A stretch of 64,000 nucleotides of DNA from Polyangium sp. 15x6 (lineage in GTDB: Bacteria > Myxococcota_A > Polyangia > Polyangiales > Polyangiaceae): assembly GCF_029960785.1 (NCBI RefSeq), contig NZ_JASBQE010000004.1, positions 186,001 through 250,000 on the forward strand, in the 5' to 3' direction. The translations under genes were made by a program, and so were the position numbers. The stretch's first letter is position 1, and each line of letters opens with the position of its first letter. The notes under the pieces are model-generated. The model saw nothing but the letters and a program-made list of their open reading frames with translations. It was not told the DNA's origin and ran no database searches. Of the stretch, positions 19,256 through 27,277 are shown piece after piece.

Positions 19256-19657
19256 TCACGGGGGCTTCGGCGCCGAACGGTCGTTCACGTTGCCCTCGAT
19301 CCCGCCCTCGATCAAGGGGAGGTCCGCGCCGAACCAGGCGACCCGGCAGCCGCCGCGGTGCAAAGCTTGCGCCTCGGCTGCAAGGGGTGCGCCGCCGTCC
19401 CCTGGAGGCTCGTTCCCCTCGGTCTCGCGCGCGGCCGGAGCGAGGGAGCAGACGAGGTATCGATCGCGGATGGAGAGGCCAGTGCACGCCGCGCAGAGAG
19501 CGCATCGATCGATGTGGACCTCCGCGGCGCGGCGAGGGCATTCGACGAGCATTCCTTTGCCGCCGGCGCCGAGGACGCGGATCGGGAGACGACGGACCCC
19601 AGGGAGCGTGTCACGAGGCGGAGGTTTCCGGTTCGGCATGATGATCGGCGACGTCAT
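19256..19657 (-). CDS. Small Cys-rich (putative metal-binding) protein upstream of the globin kinase
   Basis: Up to 133 aa from ATG 19655-19657; ATG 19637-19639 is an alternative and neither has a strong ribosome site. A central segment has four to five cysteines in an ordered pattern (E-C-P-R, then C-A-L-C-A-A-C, then L-V-C-S), suggesting a zinc or iron-sulfur site; the rest is Pro/Gly-rich. I do not recognise a named family, though similar short C-P...C-x-x-C proteins occur in myxobacteria. The stop lies 2 nt before the kinase ATG, which argues for coupled translation and a possible accessory role in redox or oxygen signalling. Coding status is supported by this junction and the cysteine spacing, not by codon statistics. 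Confidence 0.6.
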   Translation of the reverse strand: MTSPIIMPNRKPPPRDTLPGVRRLPIRVLGAGGKGMLVECPRRAAEVHIDRCALCAACTGLSIRDRYLVCSLAPAARETEGNEPPGDGGAPLAAEAQALHRGGCRVAWFGADLPLIEGGIEGNVNDRSAPKPP

Positions 19658-19702
19658 GCAACCGGCGGGCCCTTGCAGGCGCCTCGCGGGCGCGTGTCGT
19701 CG

Positions 19703-20926
19703 TTACAGCCAATCCCGGAACAGATACGCCGCCCAGGATGCCGCCCTCTCCCACGGCGGCCGTTTCCCCCAGCTCGTGGAGGTCACTTCCTCGCAATGGG
19801 GCAAATCCGCGAGGAACATGGCCTCCATCGCCAGGGCGAACCGCTCGTCCTCGATGAGCGCGTTCGCCTCCAGGTTCTGCCGCAGCGATTGCATGTCGAG
19901 GTTGCTCGACCCCACCGTCGACCAATGCCCGTCGATGACGGCCGTCTTCGCGTGGAGCACGCGGCCCTTCCATTCGTAGAGGCGCGCGCCCGATTCGAGG
20001 AGGCGCCCGTAGATCGAGCGCGACGCGTGGAGGACGGCCGGGACGTCCGTCGTGCCCGCGACCATGAGCCGTACGTCGACGCCGCGCTTCGCCGCCTCCG
20101 AGAGCGCGTGGAGGAGGCCGAGCGAGGGGAGGAAATAGGCGTTCGTGATCCAGATGCGCCGTGCGGCGTTCTTGATGGCCGTGCGGTAGGCGTCGCGGAT
20201 GCCCGCGCGGCCGCGGTGCATGTCGCTCGTGATCACGCGGACGCGCGGATCGGGCCTTCGACCGGCGTGGCTGTAGCGCGGCTCGTCGACCGCCGGGCCC
20301 TTCGCTTTGCGCCAGGTGCGCAAAAAGAAGTATTGGAGCTCGATCGCCGCGGGGCCTTCGAGCTCGAGGTGCGTGTCGCGCCAGGGCGGGGGGCTGCCGA
20401 TGTCCTTCGGCGCGTAATCGCCGCAGATGTTGATCCCGCCGGTGAACGCGATGCGCGAGTCGACGATGAGCGATTTGCGGTGGTTTCGCCGGACCACGTG
20501 GCGGAGGAGCTTCCGATTCTGGAGCGCGAGGAGCACGGGGCGGAACTCGACGACCCGCACGCCCGCTTCCTGCAAGTTCGCCACGTAGCTCCCCGAGACC
20601 GACGAACCCCAGGCGTCGTAGAGCAGGTTGACCTCGACGCCCGCGCGCGCGCGCTCCGCGAGGGCGCACGCGAAGGCCTGGCCGACGTGGTCGTCGCGCA
20701 GGATGTACGTCTCGAGGCAGATCGTGGAGTGAGCGCGCGCGATCGCTTCGAGCATCGCGGGGAAGGTCTGCGCGCCGTCGTGGAGGAGGCGCAGCCGGTG
20801 GTATCCCACGACCATGTCGCAGAAGGCCGGTGTGCGAAGGAGCGTCGTGGGCAGCGGCGGCACGGCGTCGACGGATGGAATGGCGTCGACGCTCGGAGAG
20901 AGCGGCAGACTGTCGCCTCGGCTCAA
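19703..20926 (-). CDS. Phospholipase D / cardiolipin synthase-like protein
   Basis: Encodes 407 aa, starting at TTG 20924-20926, which has a strong AAAGGA ribosome site six bases upstream; no ATG gives a comparable start. Two HKD motifs are complete: His149-Lys151-Asp156 (N-H-R-K-S-L-I-V-D) and His325-Lys327-Asp332 (L-H-A-K-T-A-V-I-D), each followed by a G-G or G-S-S-N turn. Typical bacterial cardiolipin synthases have N-terminal membrane helices; this protein lacks them and is closer to ClsB-like forms. Likely reaction: phosphatidyl transfer to make cardiolipin or a related phospholipid. It lies 45 bp upstream of the Cys-rich protein on the same strand and could share its transcript. Confidence 0.9.
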   Translation of the reverse strand: MSRGDSLPLSPSVDAIPSVDAVPPLPTTLLRTPAFCDMVVGYHRLRLLHDGAQTFPAMLEAIARAHSTICLETYILRDDHVGQAFACALAERARAGVEVNLLYDAWGSSVSGSYVANLQEAGVRVVEFRPVLLALQNRKLLRHVVRRNHRKSLIVDSRIAFTGGINICGDYAPKDIGSPPPWRDTHLELEGPAAIELQYFFLRTWRKAKGPAVDEPRYSHAGRRPDPRVRVITSDMHRGRAGIRDAYRTAIKNAARRIWITNAYFLPSLGLLHALSEAAKRGVDVRLMVAGTTDVPAVLHASRSIYGRLLESGARLYEWKGRVLHAKTAVIDGHWSTVGSSNLDMQSLRQNLEANALIEDERFALAMEAMFLADLPHCEEVTSTSWGKRPPWERAASWAAYLFRDWL

Positions 20927-21066
20927 ACGCTTGTCCTTTCGAGCCCCAGGGTAGCGCAGAATCAGCCTGGAGCCCCCTCACCGATGGGGGACGTCCGCGG
21001 CGGAGAGGACGCGGCGACCGCAGCACCTGGAAGATCCGTGCAGGCGTCGGGGCACGACGGTGCTTC

Positions 21067-21102
21067 GCGCATGGCACGGGTCGTGTTAGGCCCGTGCCGC
21101 GC
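21067..21102 (+). promoter_or_regulatory. Leader hairpin before the universal stress protein gene
   Basis: GGCACGGG (21073-21080) pairs perfectly with CCCGTGCC (21091-21098) across a 10-nt loop, and flanking GCGC (21067-21070 and 21099-21102) extends the stem with a 2-nt bulge. The hairpin ends just before the ribosome site (AGAAGGAGAG, 21102-21111). It may affect mRNA stability or ribosome access; it could equally be an operator. Function is inference. Confidence 0.45.
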
Positions 21103-21119
21103 AGAAGGAGAGCGACTGT

Positions 21120-21560
21120 ATGCACCGGATTCTGGTTGGCCTCGATGCTTCCCCGCGATCGAAGGACGTGCTCGACGCGGCGATCGACCTGGCACGGCGA
21201 ACGAACAGCAAGCTCATCCTGATGCGGGCGATCGGGATCCCGGTCGAGCTCCCGCCGGAAGCCTACGCATTGCCGCCGGCGTCGCTCGAAGGGCTGCTCG
21301 AACAAGAGGCGCTGCGGTACGTCGAGAGGGAGCTCGAGCGCGTGCCCGAGGAGCTGCGCGGGCCGGTGAAGGTGGCCGTCGGGACGCCGTGGCAGGCGAT
21401 CTGCCAGGCGGCCAAGGACGAGAACGTGGACCTCATCGTGATCGGGTCACACGGCTATCAGGGGCTCGATCGGCTGATCGGGACGACGGCCGCGAAGGTC
21501 GTGAACCACGCGGATCGATCGGTGCTGGTCGTGCGGCACGCCGAGAAGCTCACGTCGTGA
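21120..21560 (+). CDS. Universal stress protein (UspA family)
   Basis: Encodes 146 aa, ATG 21120 with AGAAGGAGAG upstream. It starts with I-L-V-G-L-D-A-S and ends in the nucleotide-binding G-S-H-G ... G-T-T-A-A-K-V-V-N-H-A-D-R-S-V-L-V-V-R block (109-139). The glycine loop is one residue shorter than in the ATP-binding archetype (8 rather than 9 between the last two glycines), a variation also found in other family members. Cytosolic stress-response protein; exact role unknown. It is monocistronic: the flanking genes are on the other strand. Confidence 0.93.
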   Translation: MHRILVGLDASPRSKDVLDAAIDLARRTNSKLILMRAIGIPVELPPEAYALPPASLEGLLEQEALRYVERELERVPEELRGPVKVAVGTPWQAICQAAKDENVDLIVIGSHGYQGLDRLIGTTAAKVVNHADRSVLVVRHAEKLTS

Positions 21561-21566
21561 TGCAAG

Positions 21567-21600
21567 GCGTGCGGCGCGGCGCAAGGGCTGCGCCGCACGC
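21567..21600. terminator. GC-rich hairpin between convergent genes
   Basis: Perfect 11-bp arms (21567-21577 and 21590-21600) with a 12-nt loop, placed just after the universal stress protein stop and before the end of the convergent hydrolase gene. There is no T-run on either side, so termination would be atypical or Rho-assisted. Confidence 0.5.
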
Positions 21601-21617
21601 GTGACCCGGTCGACGCT

Positions 21618-22766
21618 CTAGGGCCCGAAGGTCTTCGACTGGATCGAAGCGATGCCCGTGTCGACGTAGCGGGCCTGGGCCTCGTCGCCGGTGAGGTAGG
21701 TGTTGTAGGCGATGTTGCCGCGCAGGTAGCGCTCGTAGAACGCGGTGACGTAGGCGCGCGAGAGCGCGTTCACCGTGGCGTTGTCGAGCGTGGGCATCTT
21801 GCACGCGCTGCAGGCGAACCCGCAGGTCTGCGTGTTGTCGACGAAGCCGACGTGGTTCGCGCCGTTGATCGTGACTGCGATGCTCGGCGCGGCGGCCTTC
21901 GCGTAGAACGTGATGAAGTTCTCCGCGGCGGGCGCGCACGCGGGCTGGAAGCCGCCGCTCATGCTGTCGAGCGTCTCGCCGAGGAAGCCCGTGGGTTTTT
22001 CGATCGGGAGCTCCGCGCTCACGTCGATGCACGCAGGCGCGTTGCACGTGGGGTTCGGTTGGAGCGGGTTACTGGGGGCGCCATCGACGGGATCGAGCAC
22101 GATCGTGGCCTTGAAGCGCTCGTCGAGCTTGGCCGCGTAGACCGCGAGCTTGCCGCCGAGCGAGTGCCCCGTGGCGCCCGCGAGCTTCGTGTCGCCTTTG
22201 AGCTCGGGCTTCGACTCGACCCAATCGAGGCCGCTGATGATGTTCTGCGTGGCCTTCGTGTTGTCGGTGCCGGCGAGCGAGGTCGGATAGTCGGGCGTGA
22301 CCGCGACGTACCCGAAGCTCGCGAGGCGCTTCAAGTAGCCGTGATACTGGCTCGCCGCGATCTGGAAACCGTGCGCCACGACGACGACCGGATACGGCCC
22401 GTTCGAAGGGCCCGCCGTGGGATAGGCCGCGTGCATGGGCACCGTGTCGCCCGTGGAGGCCTTCCACTGGTTGTCGTCGATCTCGGCGATCGTGTAGGGC
22501 CCGTCCTTGTCCGGATCGAACACGGCCATCGGCGCGCCGCCGCCCGCGCCCCCGCCGCCTTGCCCCGATCCGCCCGCGCCCCCGACGCCGCCCTGGCCAC
22601 CGTCGCCGCCGGTTCCACCTGCGCCGCCGCCGCCCGGACCCGACGCGCCCGAGCCGCTCCCCGTCGGTCCGATGATCGTCCCCGAAAGACCGGTGTCATC
22701 CCCGCCCGTGCAAGCCGACGCGAACACGAGGCCTGCAATGCCCAAGACAATGCCGAATTTCTGCAT
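21618..22766 (-). CDS. Alpha/beta-hydrolase lipoprotein with Gly-rich stalk
   Basis: Encodes 382 aa from ATG 22764-22766. Signal with lipobox-like A-S-A-C (Cys19), then a Gly-dominated linker (~36-78), then an alpha/beta-hydrolase domain: oxyanion region V-V-V-V-A-H-G-F near 130 and nucleophile Ser202 in G-H-S-L-G-G. The core resembles the dienelactone hydrolase/PET hydrolase-like group of secreted esterases. A cluster of cysteines (C-N-A-P-A-C; C-G-F-A-C-S-A-C) may form disulfides. Probably an outer-membrane or surface-anchored esterase acting on a polymeric or lipid ester; substrate unknown. It faces the universal stress protein gene with a hairpin between the stops. Confidence 0.83.
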   Translation of the reverse strand: MQKFGIVLGIAGLVFASACTGGDDTGLSGTIIGPTGSGSGASGPGGGGAGGTGGDGGQGGVGGAGGSGQGGGGAGGGAPMAVFDPDKDGPYTIAEIDDNQWKASTGDTVPMHAAYPTAGPSNGPYPVVVVAHGFQIAASQYHGYLKRLASFGYVAVTPDYPTSLAGTDNTKATQNIISGLDWVESKPELKGDTKLAGATGHSLGGKLAVYAAKLDERFKATIVLDPVDGAPSNPLQPNPTCNAPACIDVSAELPIEKPTGFLGETLDSMSGGFQPACAPAAENFITFYAKAAAPSIAVTINGANHVGFVDNTQTCGFACSACKMPTLDNATVNALSRAYVTAFYERYLRGNIAYNTYLTGDEAQARYVDTGIASIQSKTFGP

Positions 22767-22828
22767 GGGACGTGCGTAAGCCGACGCTGCCGAAGCGTCA
22801 ACGCGGTCACCCGAGGATGCAGAAGCGA

Positions 22829-23413
22829 TCAGGCCGTGAACTCGGTCGTCATCTGGATCCCCCAGTTCGTCGGGGGACGGACCGCGTAGCTCAGCGCGAG
22901 GACCTCGATCAGCACGATGCGATAAATCTCGTGTACGTCGTCGACGTCCACCTCGCTCGCGTTCGCCTCGAGCGCCGCGTCGACGTGCTCGTGGACGAAC
23001 GAGAGCACATCGGGCTGCTCCATCGCGATGACGTCGTCGGAGTCGACCGCCTCGGCCGGATCGGCCATGCGGAGCTGTTCGTCGAGCTTGAGCGACTCCT
23101 CGACGCCGGCGAGCGCGAGCGGCGTGACCTCCGCGAGGTCTTCACCGAAGACGTTGTCGAAGGCGAGCCAGACGGCGAGCGTCAGGAAATATCCGAGCGC
23201 GAGCGCGGTTTCATCGAGAGGACCGCCGAGAACCTGCGCGATGCGATCGGCCATCGCAGGCTGGGTCTGCTCGAAGCGAGCGAACGCTTCGTCGAGCTTC
23301 TGCCGCGCTTCTTCGTCATCCTCCGCGAGCTGCTCCTCGACCTCCGAGAGGGCCCGCAGAGGGACCTGCGCGAAGGACGGTACCGGACGGATGGCAGCGC
23401 GGCGGACCCACAC
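22829..23413 (-). CDS. Hypothetical acidic helical protein
   Basis: Encodes 194 aa from GTG 23411-23413, with AGG seven bases upstream. The protein is strongly acidic and predicted helical, with one moderately hydrophobic stretch near residues 92-107 (A-L-G-Y-F-L-T-L-A-V-W-L-A-F). There is no signal peptide and no recognised motif. The coherent amino-acid composition, together with lack of overlap with any other good frame, supports a real gene. It lies 65 bp downstream of batE on the same strand, so it may be transcribed with the Bat operon, although it is not a known Bat component. Confidence 0.7.
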   Translation of the reverse strand: MWVRRAAIRPVPSFAQVPLRALSEVEEQLAEDDEEARQKLDEAFARFEQTQPAMADRIAQVLGGPLDETALALGYFLTLAVWLAFDNVFGEDLAEVTPLALAGVEESLKLDEQLRMADPAEAVDSDDVIAMEQPDVLSFVHEHVDAALEANASEVDVDDVHEIYRIVLIEVLALSYAVRPPTNWGIQMTTEFTA

Positions 23414-23478
23414 GGCGGAAACCTAGCACACGGCAACGTCACGTTCTCGCGACATCGTCCGCAGCCATCGGGCGGACG

Positions 23479-24276
23479 TCACGGCGAGAGCAGGCGGACG
23501 CTGCCGCTCGGAATCCAACCCTCCGTCGCGCCCCAGCGCACGTGAACGAGCCCGCCGCGGGCCTCGCCGACCTCGACGGCATGCGCCTCCGGGATCGGCT
23601 CGCCGCCGAGCGCCGTGCCGTGATCGTCGACGAGATGGACCTCGGGCACGACGACGACACCCGCGCGTGTCGTGAGCCGGAGCCTTCGCGCAGCGATCGT
23701 GAGCGGCAGGAAGACGCAGAGGAGCACGAGCGCGGTCGGCGCCATGATGCGGCCGGCGACGGAGAACGAAGAGGCGCGGCTCCGCCGGAGGAAGAGGCCG
23801 ATCGAGAGGAGGATCGAAGACGCGAGCGCGAGCAGGCTCCAGGTGCGCTCGGACGCGAGGCCGATGACGGCGCGATCGAGCGTGGGCCGCACCGTGGTCG
23901 CGTCCTTGCCGCGCCGCGCGCGCCTTCGCACGACCTCGGCGCGGACGAGGTCGAGGGCGTGATCCGCCTCGATGTCGGAAGGGCGAAGGCGAAGCGTCTC
24001 CTCGAAGGCGGCCGCGGCGCGACCGAGATCGCCGGATCGATCCGCGCCGGCGCGCACGCGCGCGACGTAGGCGAGGCCGCGGCCGAAGCTCGCGTCGGGG
24101 TGCACGAAGCCCATGTCGGCGAGAGCCTCGAAGCGCTCGATCGCCGTGCCGTAGGCGCCGCGCGCGAGGGCCTCGGTGCCTTCGCGATGGAGCTCTTCGG
24201 GCGTCGCCGCCCGCGCGACGTTCGCGAACGCGAACACGAGCACGAGCGAGATCGCGACGGCCTGCCCGCGCCTCAT
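23479..24276 (-). CDS. batE: BatE-like TPR and SH3 domain membrane protein
   Basis: Encodes 265 aa from ATG 24274-24276, overlapping the batD stop by 4 bp. Signal peptide 1-23; TPR-like helices ~27-110 (G-T-E-A-L-A-R-G-A-Y-G-T-A-I-E-R-F); two membrane helices (~145-163 and ~175-195); then an SH3-like C-terminal domain (V-H-V-R-W-G-A-T-E-G-W-I). This TPR-membrane-SH3 layout is that of BatE at the end of Bacteroides aerotolerance operons. Presumed periplasmic/membrane component of the Bat complex; the molecular function is not established in the family. Confidence 0.82.
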   Translation of the reverse strand: MRRGQAVAISLVLVFAFANVARAATPEELHREGTEALARGAYGTAIERFEALADMGFVHPDASFGRGLAYVARVRAGADRSGDLGRAAAAFEETLRLRPSDIEADHALDLVRAEVVRRRARRGKDATTVRPTLDRAVIGLASERTWSLLALASSILLSIGLFLRRSRASSFSVAGRIMAPTALVLLCVFLPLTIAARRLRLTTRAGVVVVPEVHLVDDHGTALGGEPIPEAHAVEVGEARGGLVHVRWGATEGWIPSGSVRLLSP

Positions 24277-26183
24277 CCCCGCGCCCTCCCGGATAAGGCG
24301 AGGAGATCACGCACGACGGCTCGCCCGCGCTTCGCAAGCTCTTCCAGGCTCGCGGCGCTCGCTCCCGGATCGAAGCGCAGCGCCGATGCCTCGTCGAGCA
24401 GGCCGCGCGTGCGCGCCGCGAGGTCCTCGGCGACGCTCGCGTCTTCGAGCTCCTTCGCGAGATTGTCGAGCAGGATGCCGCGCGATTCGAGATCGGTCGC
24501 GGCCTTGATCGCGTGGTGGATCGCGCGCTCGACGGCCGCCGAGAGGGCCTTCGTGTCGCCGCGCTCGCGCGCTTGATCGGCCTCGTCGAGGGCGACGTTC
24601 GCGAGGCGCTCCGGCGAGGATGCGCCCGCGGCCCTGCGGGATCGGAGGCGTCGCGCGCCCGCGCCCGCGGCCGCGAGCAGGCCGTACGCGAGGGGCGGCG
24701 CGGCGATCACGAGGTAGAGATTCGCGCCGTCGAAGAGGGGCGCGGTGGGCGCGACGAAGGCGCCGAGCGTACCGCGCGGCGCAGGGAGGGTCGCGAAAGG
24801 ATCGGCCTCGCCTTTCGGAGCCGCGGGCTCGGCGCCGGGCGCGGCGCTCGGAGAGGCGCTCGCGGACGCTCGGGGATCGGGCGCGGCGGCGGGCGCGACG
24901 TCGACCTTGCCGAGCTCGACGCTCGCGACCTCGTACCGCTTCGACGAGGGATCCCAGTACGGCAGATCGATCTTGCCGAGATCGACCTGGCCCGTCTCCT
25001 GGATGCGCACGACGTAGCCGAACGAGCGATACCCCGAGATGATCGCGCCTTGCGGCCCGATCGACTCACGCTTCTCGGGATCGAGCCACTCGACGCCAGT
25101 GCGCGCCGGCACCGCGAGCGTCTGCGGGAAGTTGCCGCTGCCCTTCACCTGCGCGGTGACCGCGATCGATCCGCCCTGCGTGAGGCGGCGCGGCTCGACG
25201 GTGGCCGAGAGCGAGAAACGACCGACGTCGCCGAGGGCGTAGCCCGGCGGGCGACCCGCGCGCGGCGGCTCGGTCACGCGGATGACGAGGTCCTCGCTCG
25301 ACCGATCGACCATGCGGCCGACGTGCTGGCCCGAGAACTTGATGGTCATCGGTCCGACGTGCAGATCGCCCGTGCGGACCGGGAAGAGCGCGACGCGATC
25401 GATGAGGCGCGCCATGTACGTCTTGCCGCCCGCGCGCGTGCGGAACGGCGGCTCGAAGCCCGGCGTCGAGATCATCGACATGCGGATGAAGTCGGTCATC
25501 GACGCGTCGCGCGCAGGCGCCATCTCCACGTTCACGCGCTGGTAGATGTAGAACGAGACGGTGACCTGCTCGCCGACGACGGCCTCTTTCTTGTCGGCGC
25601 GGGCGTGCAAGAACACGTACGGATCGGGCGCGGTCTTGAGCTCGAGCTTCTCGTCGAGCGCGGGCTGCGGCTCGTCGTCGTCATCGTCGTCGGCGAAGGG
25701 ATCGCCGCCGCCGAAGATCCGCCCGAAGAGCCCAGGGCCGCCCGGCAAGAGGAACGGGCTCTGCGGCCTGCGTGAGCGGCCCGTCGCGGGGACGACCTCG
25801 ACCTCGATGGCTTGTCCGGAAAAACGTTGCCCCGACCAGAGCACGCTCGGCGCGGGGATCTTCACGCGGCCGGGCGCGTTCGAGACGAGCTGCCAGCTCG
25901 CGTCGATGCCGACGCGCATGTTGCCGTTGATCGCGACCATCGAGGTGCCGATGGCCGGGCCGCCCTGGATCGTGGCGCCCGTGGGCGGCGCGAGGCGCGG
26001 ATCACTCGGCATGGGCTCGCCGTTCGTGACGAGCGCGGAGAGCTGAACCGAGAAGGGCTCGCCGACCTCGACCTTGCGCGCGCTGACGCGGGTCGTGACC
26101 TGCGGCTCGGCGTGCGCGATGGTTGCTGCAGAAACGATCGCAGCCTGCGCGCCGAGGACCCACGCGAGCGCCCCGGCCCTCAC
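24273..26183 (-). CDS. batD: BatD family protein
   Basis: Encodes 636 aa from GTG 26181-26183, overlapping the batC stop (GTGA). Signal peptide 1-25 (ending A-H-A), then a long beta-sandwich-rich ectodomain matching the BatD/oxygen-tolerance family. Supporting motifs are V-E-V-G-E-P-F-S-V-Q-L near the start and Q-V-K-G-S-G-N-F-P-Q near the middle; an Asp-rich loop (D-D-D-D-D-E) lies near 170. A Pro/Ala-rich linker and one membrane helix near 490 follow, then a ~140-residue cytoplasmic helical tail. BatD proteins are periplasmic Ig-like scaffolds anchored to the inner membrane and always found with BatA-type VWA proteins, as here. Confidence 0.9.
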   Translation of the reverse strand: MRAGALAWVLGAQAAIVSAATIAHAEPQVTTRVSARKVEVGEPFSVQLSALVTNGEPMPSDPRLAPPTGATIQGGPAIGTSMVAINGNMRVGIDASWQLVSNAPGRVKIPAPSVLWSGQRFSGQAIEVEVVPATGRSRRPQSPFLLPGGPGLFGRIFGGGDPFADDDDDDEPQPALDEKLELKTAPDPYVFLHARADKKEAVVGEQVTVSFYIYQRVNVEMAPARDASMTDFIRMSMISTPGFEPPFRTRAGGKTYMARLIDRVALFPVRTGDLHVGPMTIKFSGQHVGRMVDRSSEDLVIRVTEPPRAGRPPGYALGDVGRFSLSATVEPRRLTQGGSIAVTAQVKGSGNFPQTLAVPARTGVEWLDPEKRESIGPQGAIISGYRSFGYVVRIQETGQVDLGKIDLPYWDPSSKRYEVASVELGKVDVAPAAAPDPRASASASPSAAPGAEPAAPKGEADPFATLPAPRGTLGAFVAPTAPLFDGANLYLVIAAPPLAYGLLAAAGAGARRLRSRRAAGASSPERLANVALDEADQARERGDTKALSAAVERAIHHAIKAATDLESRGILLDNLAKELEDASVAEDLAARTRGLLDEASALRFDPGASAASLEELAKRGRAVVRDLLALSGRARG

Positions 26184-27277
26184 TTGTCCTCCATCGCGCG
26201 ACCGCGCCGCGTGCCGGCCTTCATCTTGGCCTCCTGCTCCTGGTAGGTCGGCGCCTCCTCGAAGCGATCGAGGATGCGATCTTCCTGGCCCGGCTGGGGC
26301 TCGGGCGAAGCGGGTTGCGGCGGCGGAGGCTGCGATGGTCCGCCGTCCTGGCCGCCCGCATCCTGACCCGCGTCCCCGTCGCCGCCGTCGCCCCCGCCGT
26401 CGTCGCCGGCATCTTTCCCGCCGTCGTCGCCGCCGTCCTCGCCTGCGTCCTCGCCGCCGTCGGACCCATCCGAGCCATCGGATCCATCGTCGCCGTCGGA
26501 GCCATCACTCGCGTCGTCGCCGCCGTCCTGGCCCGCATCCTGGTTCGCGTCTTGATCGGCGTCCTGGCCCGCGTCCTTCTGGTCCTCGATGCGCCGGAGC
26601 GCGATGGCGCGGTTCCACGCGGCGTCGCGCCCGATGCCGTCGGCGGCCGCGTCCTCGGGCAAACCCGGGATCAGCGCGAGCGCGTCGTCGTAGTGGCGCA
26701 CGGCTTCCTCGTACTTCTTCCGCAAGAACTCGAGGTTGCCCGCGAGGTAGTGCGCGCGGGCACGGAGATCGATCGGGACCTTCGGATCCTCGGCGATTGC
26801 TCGCACGACGATGAGCGCGCAGTCGATCTCGAGCGAGCGCATCGCGGCGAGCTGCTCCTCCTCGGGGCCGCCGTCGCCTTGCTCCTCCTCGCCGAAGCGC
26901 CGGCCGTACTTCTCCGCGACCGAGAACAGCACGAGGCCGAGGTCGAACGAGCCGTTGTACTTCTGGCGAACCGCGTCCGGGAGGCCGAGGCCCGCGTCCG
27001 TGCACGGGCCCGTGCCGAGGTACGTCTCGAGCGCCTGCTCGGCCGATTCGAAGCGGCCCGCGTCGAGATCGGCGAGGGCCTGATCGACCGCGGGCGCGTT
27101 GCGTTCGAACGGCGAGCTTGGGTCCCATCCGGTGCACCCGGAGGCGAGCCAGGTCGCGCCGCCGGCGACGCAGGCGAGCGCGAAGAGGGCGATCGCCGCG
27201 GTCTTCGCGCGATCACGCATCGTGCTCGACCCACGAGCGGCGCGGGCGACGCGCTCTTTGCGATCAGGCCGGGACAC
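26180..27277 (-). CDS. batC: BatC-like TPR lipoprotein with Asp/Gly-rich tail
   Basis: Encodes 365 aa. GTG 27275-27277 is preferred because AAAGGAGG lies about 7 nt upstream; it overlaps the batB stop by 14 bp. ATG 27218-27220 is an alternative. A hydrophobic segment ~25-44 ends in L-A-S-G-C, so the protein is membrane- or lipid-anchored. Residues ~60-215 are TPR-like (A-L-A-D-L-D-A-G-R-F-E-S-A-E). Residues ~215-330 are a low-complexity Asp/Gly/Gln/Ser run, highly acidic and possibly Ca-binding. The C-terminal ~30 residues are basic. Position and TPR match batC; the long acidic tail is the odd feature. Confidence 0.8.
   Translation of the reverse strand: MSRPDRKERVARAARGSSTMRDRAKTAAIALFALACVAGGATWLASGCTGWDPSSPFERNAPAVDQALADLDAGRFESAEQALETYLGTGPCTDAGLGLPDAVRQKYNGSFDLGLVLFSVAEKYGRRFGEEEQGDGGPEEEQLAAMRSLEIDCALIVVRAIAEDPKVPIDLRARAHYLAGNLEFLRKKYEEAVRHYDDALALIPGLPEDAAADGIGRDAAWNRAIALRRIEDQKDAGQDADQDANQDAGQDGGDDASDGSDGDDGSDGSDGSDGGEDAGEDGGDDGGKDAGDDGGGDGGDGDAGQDAGGQDGGPSQPPPPQPASPEPQPGQEDRILDRFEEAPTYQEQEAKMKAGTRRGRAMEDK

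Noticed and set aside
17556-19979. 807-codon plus-strand open frame opposite the globin-coupled kinase
   Set aside because: Shadow of a well-supported kinase; no family features.
21073-21090. TGGCAC-like start of a sigma-54 promoter upstream of the universal stress gene
   Set aside because: The expected GC 10 nt downstream is GT, so the -12 element is missing; the sequence is explained by the hairpin.
24513-25775. 420-codon plus-strand frame opposite batD
   Set aside because: Shadow of batD; basic, repetitive composition.
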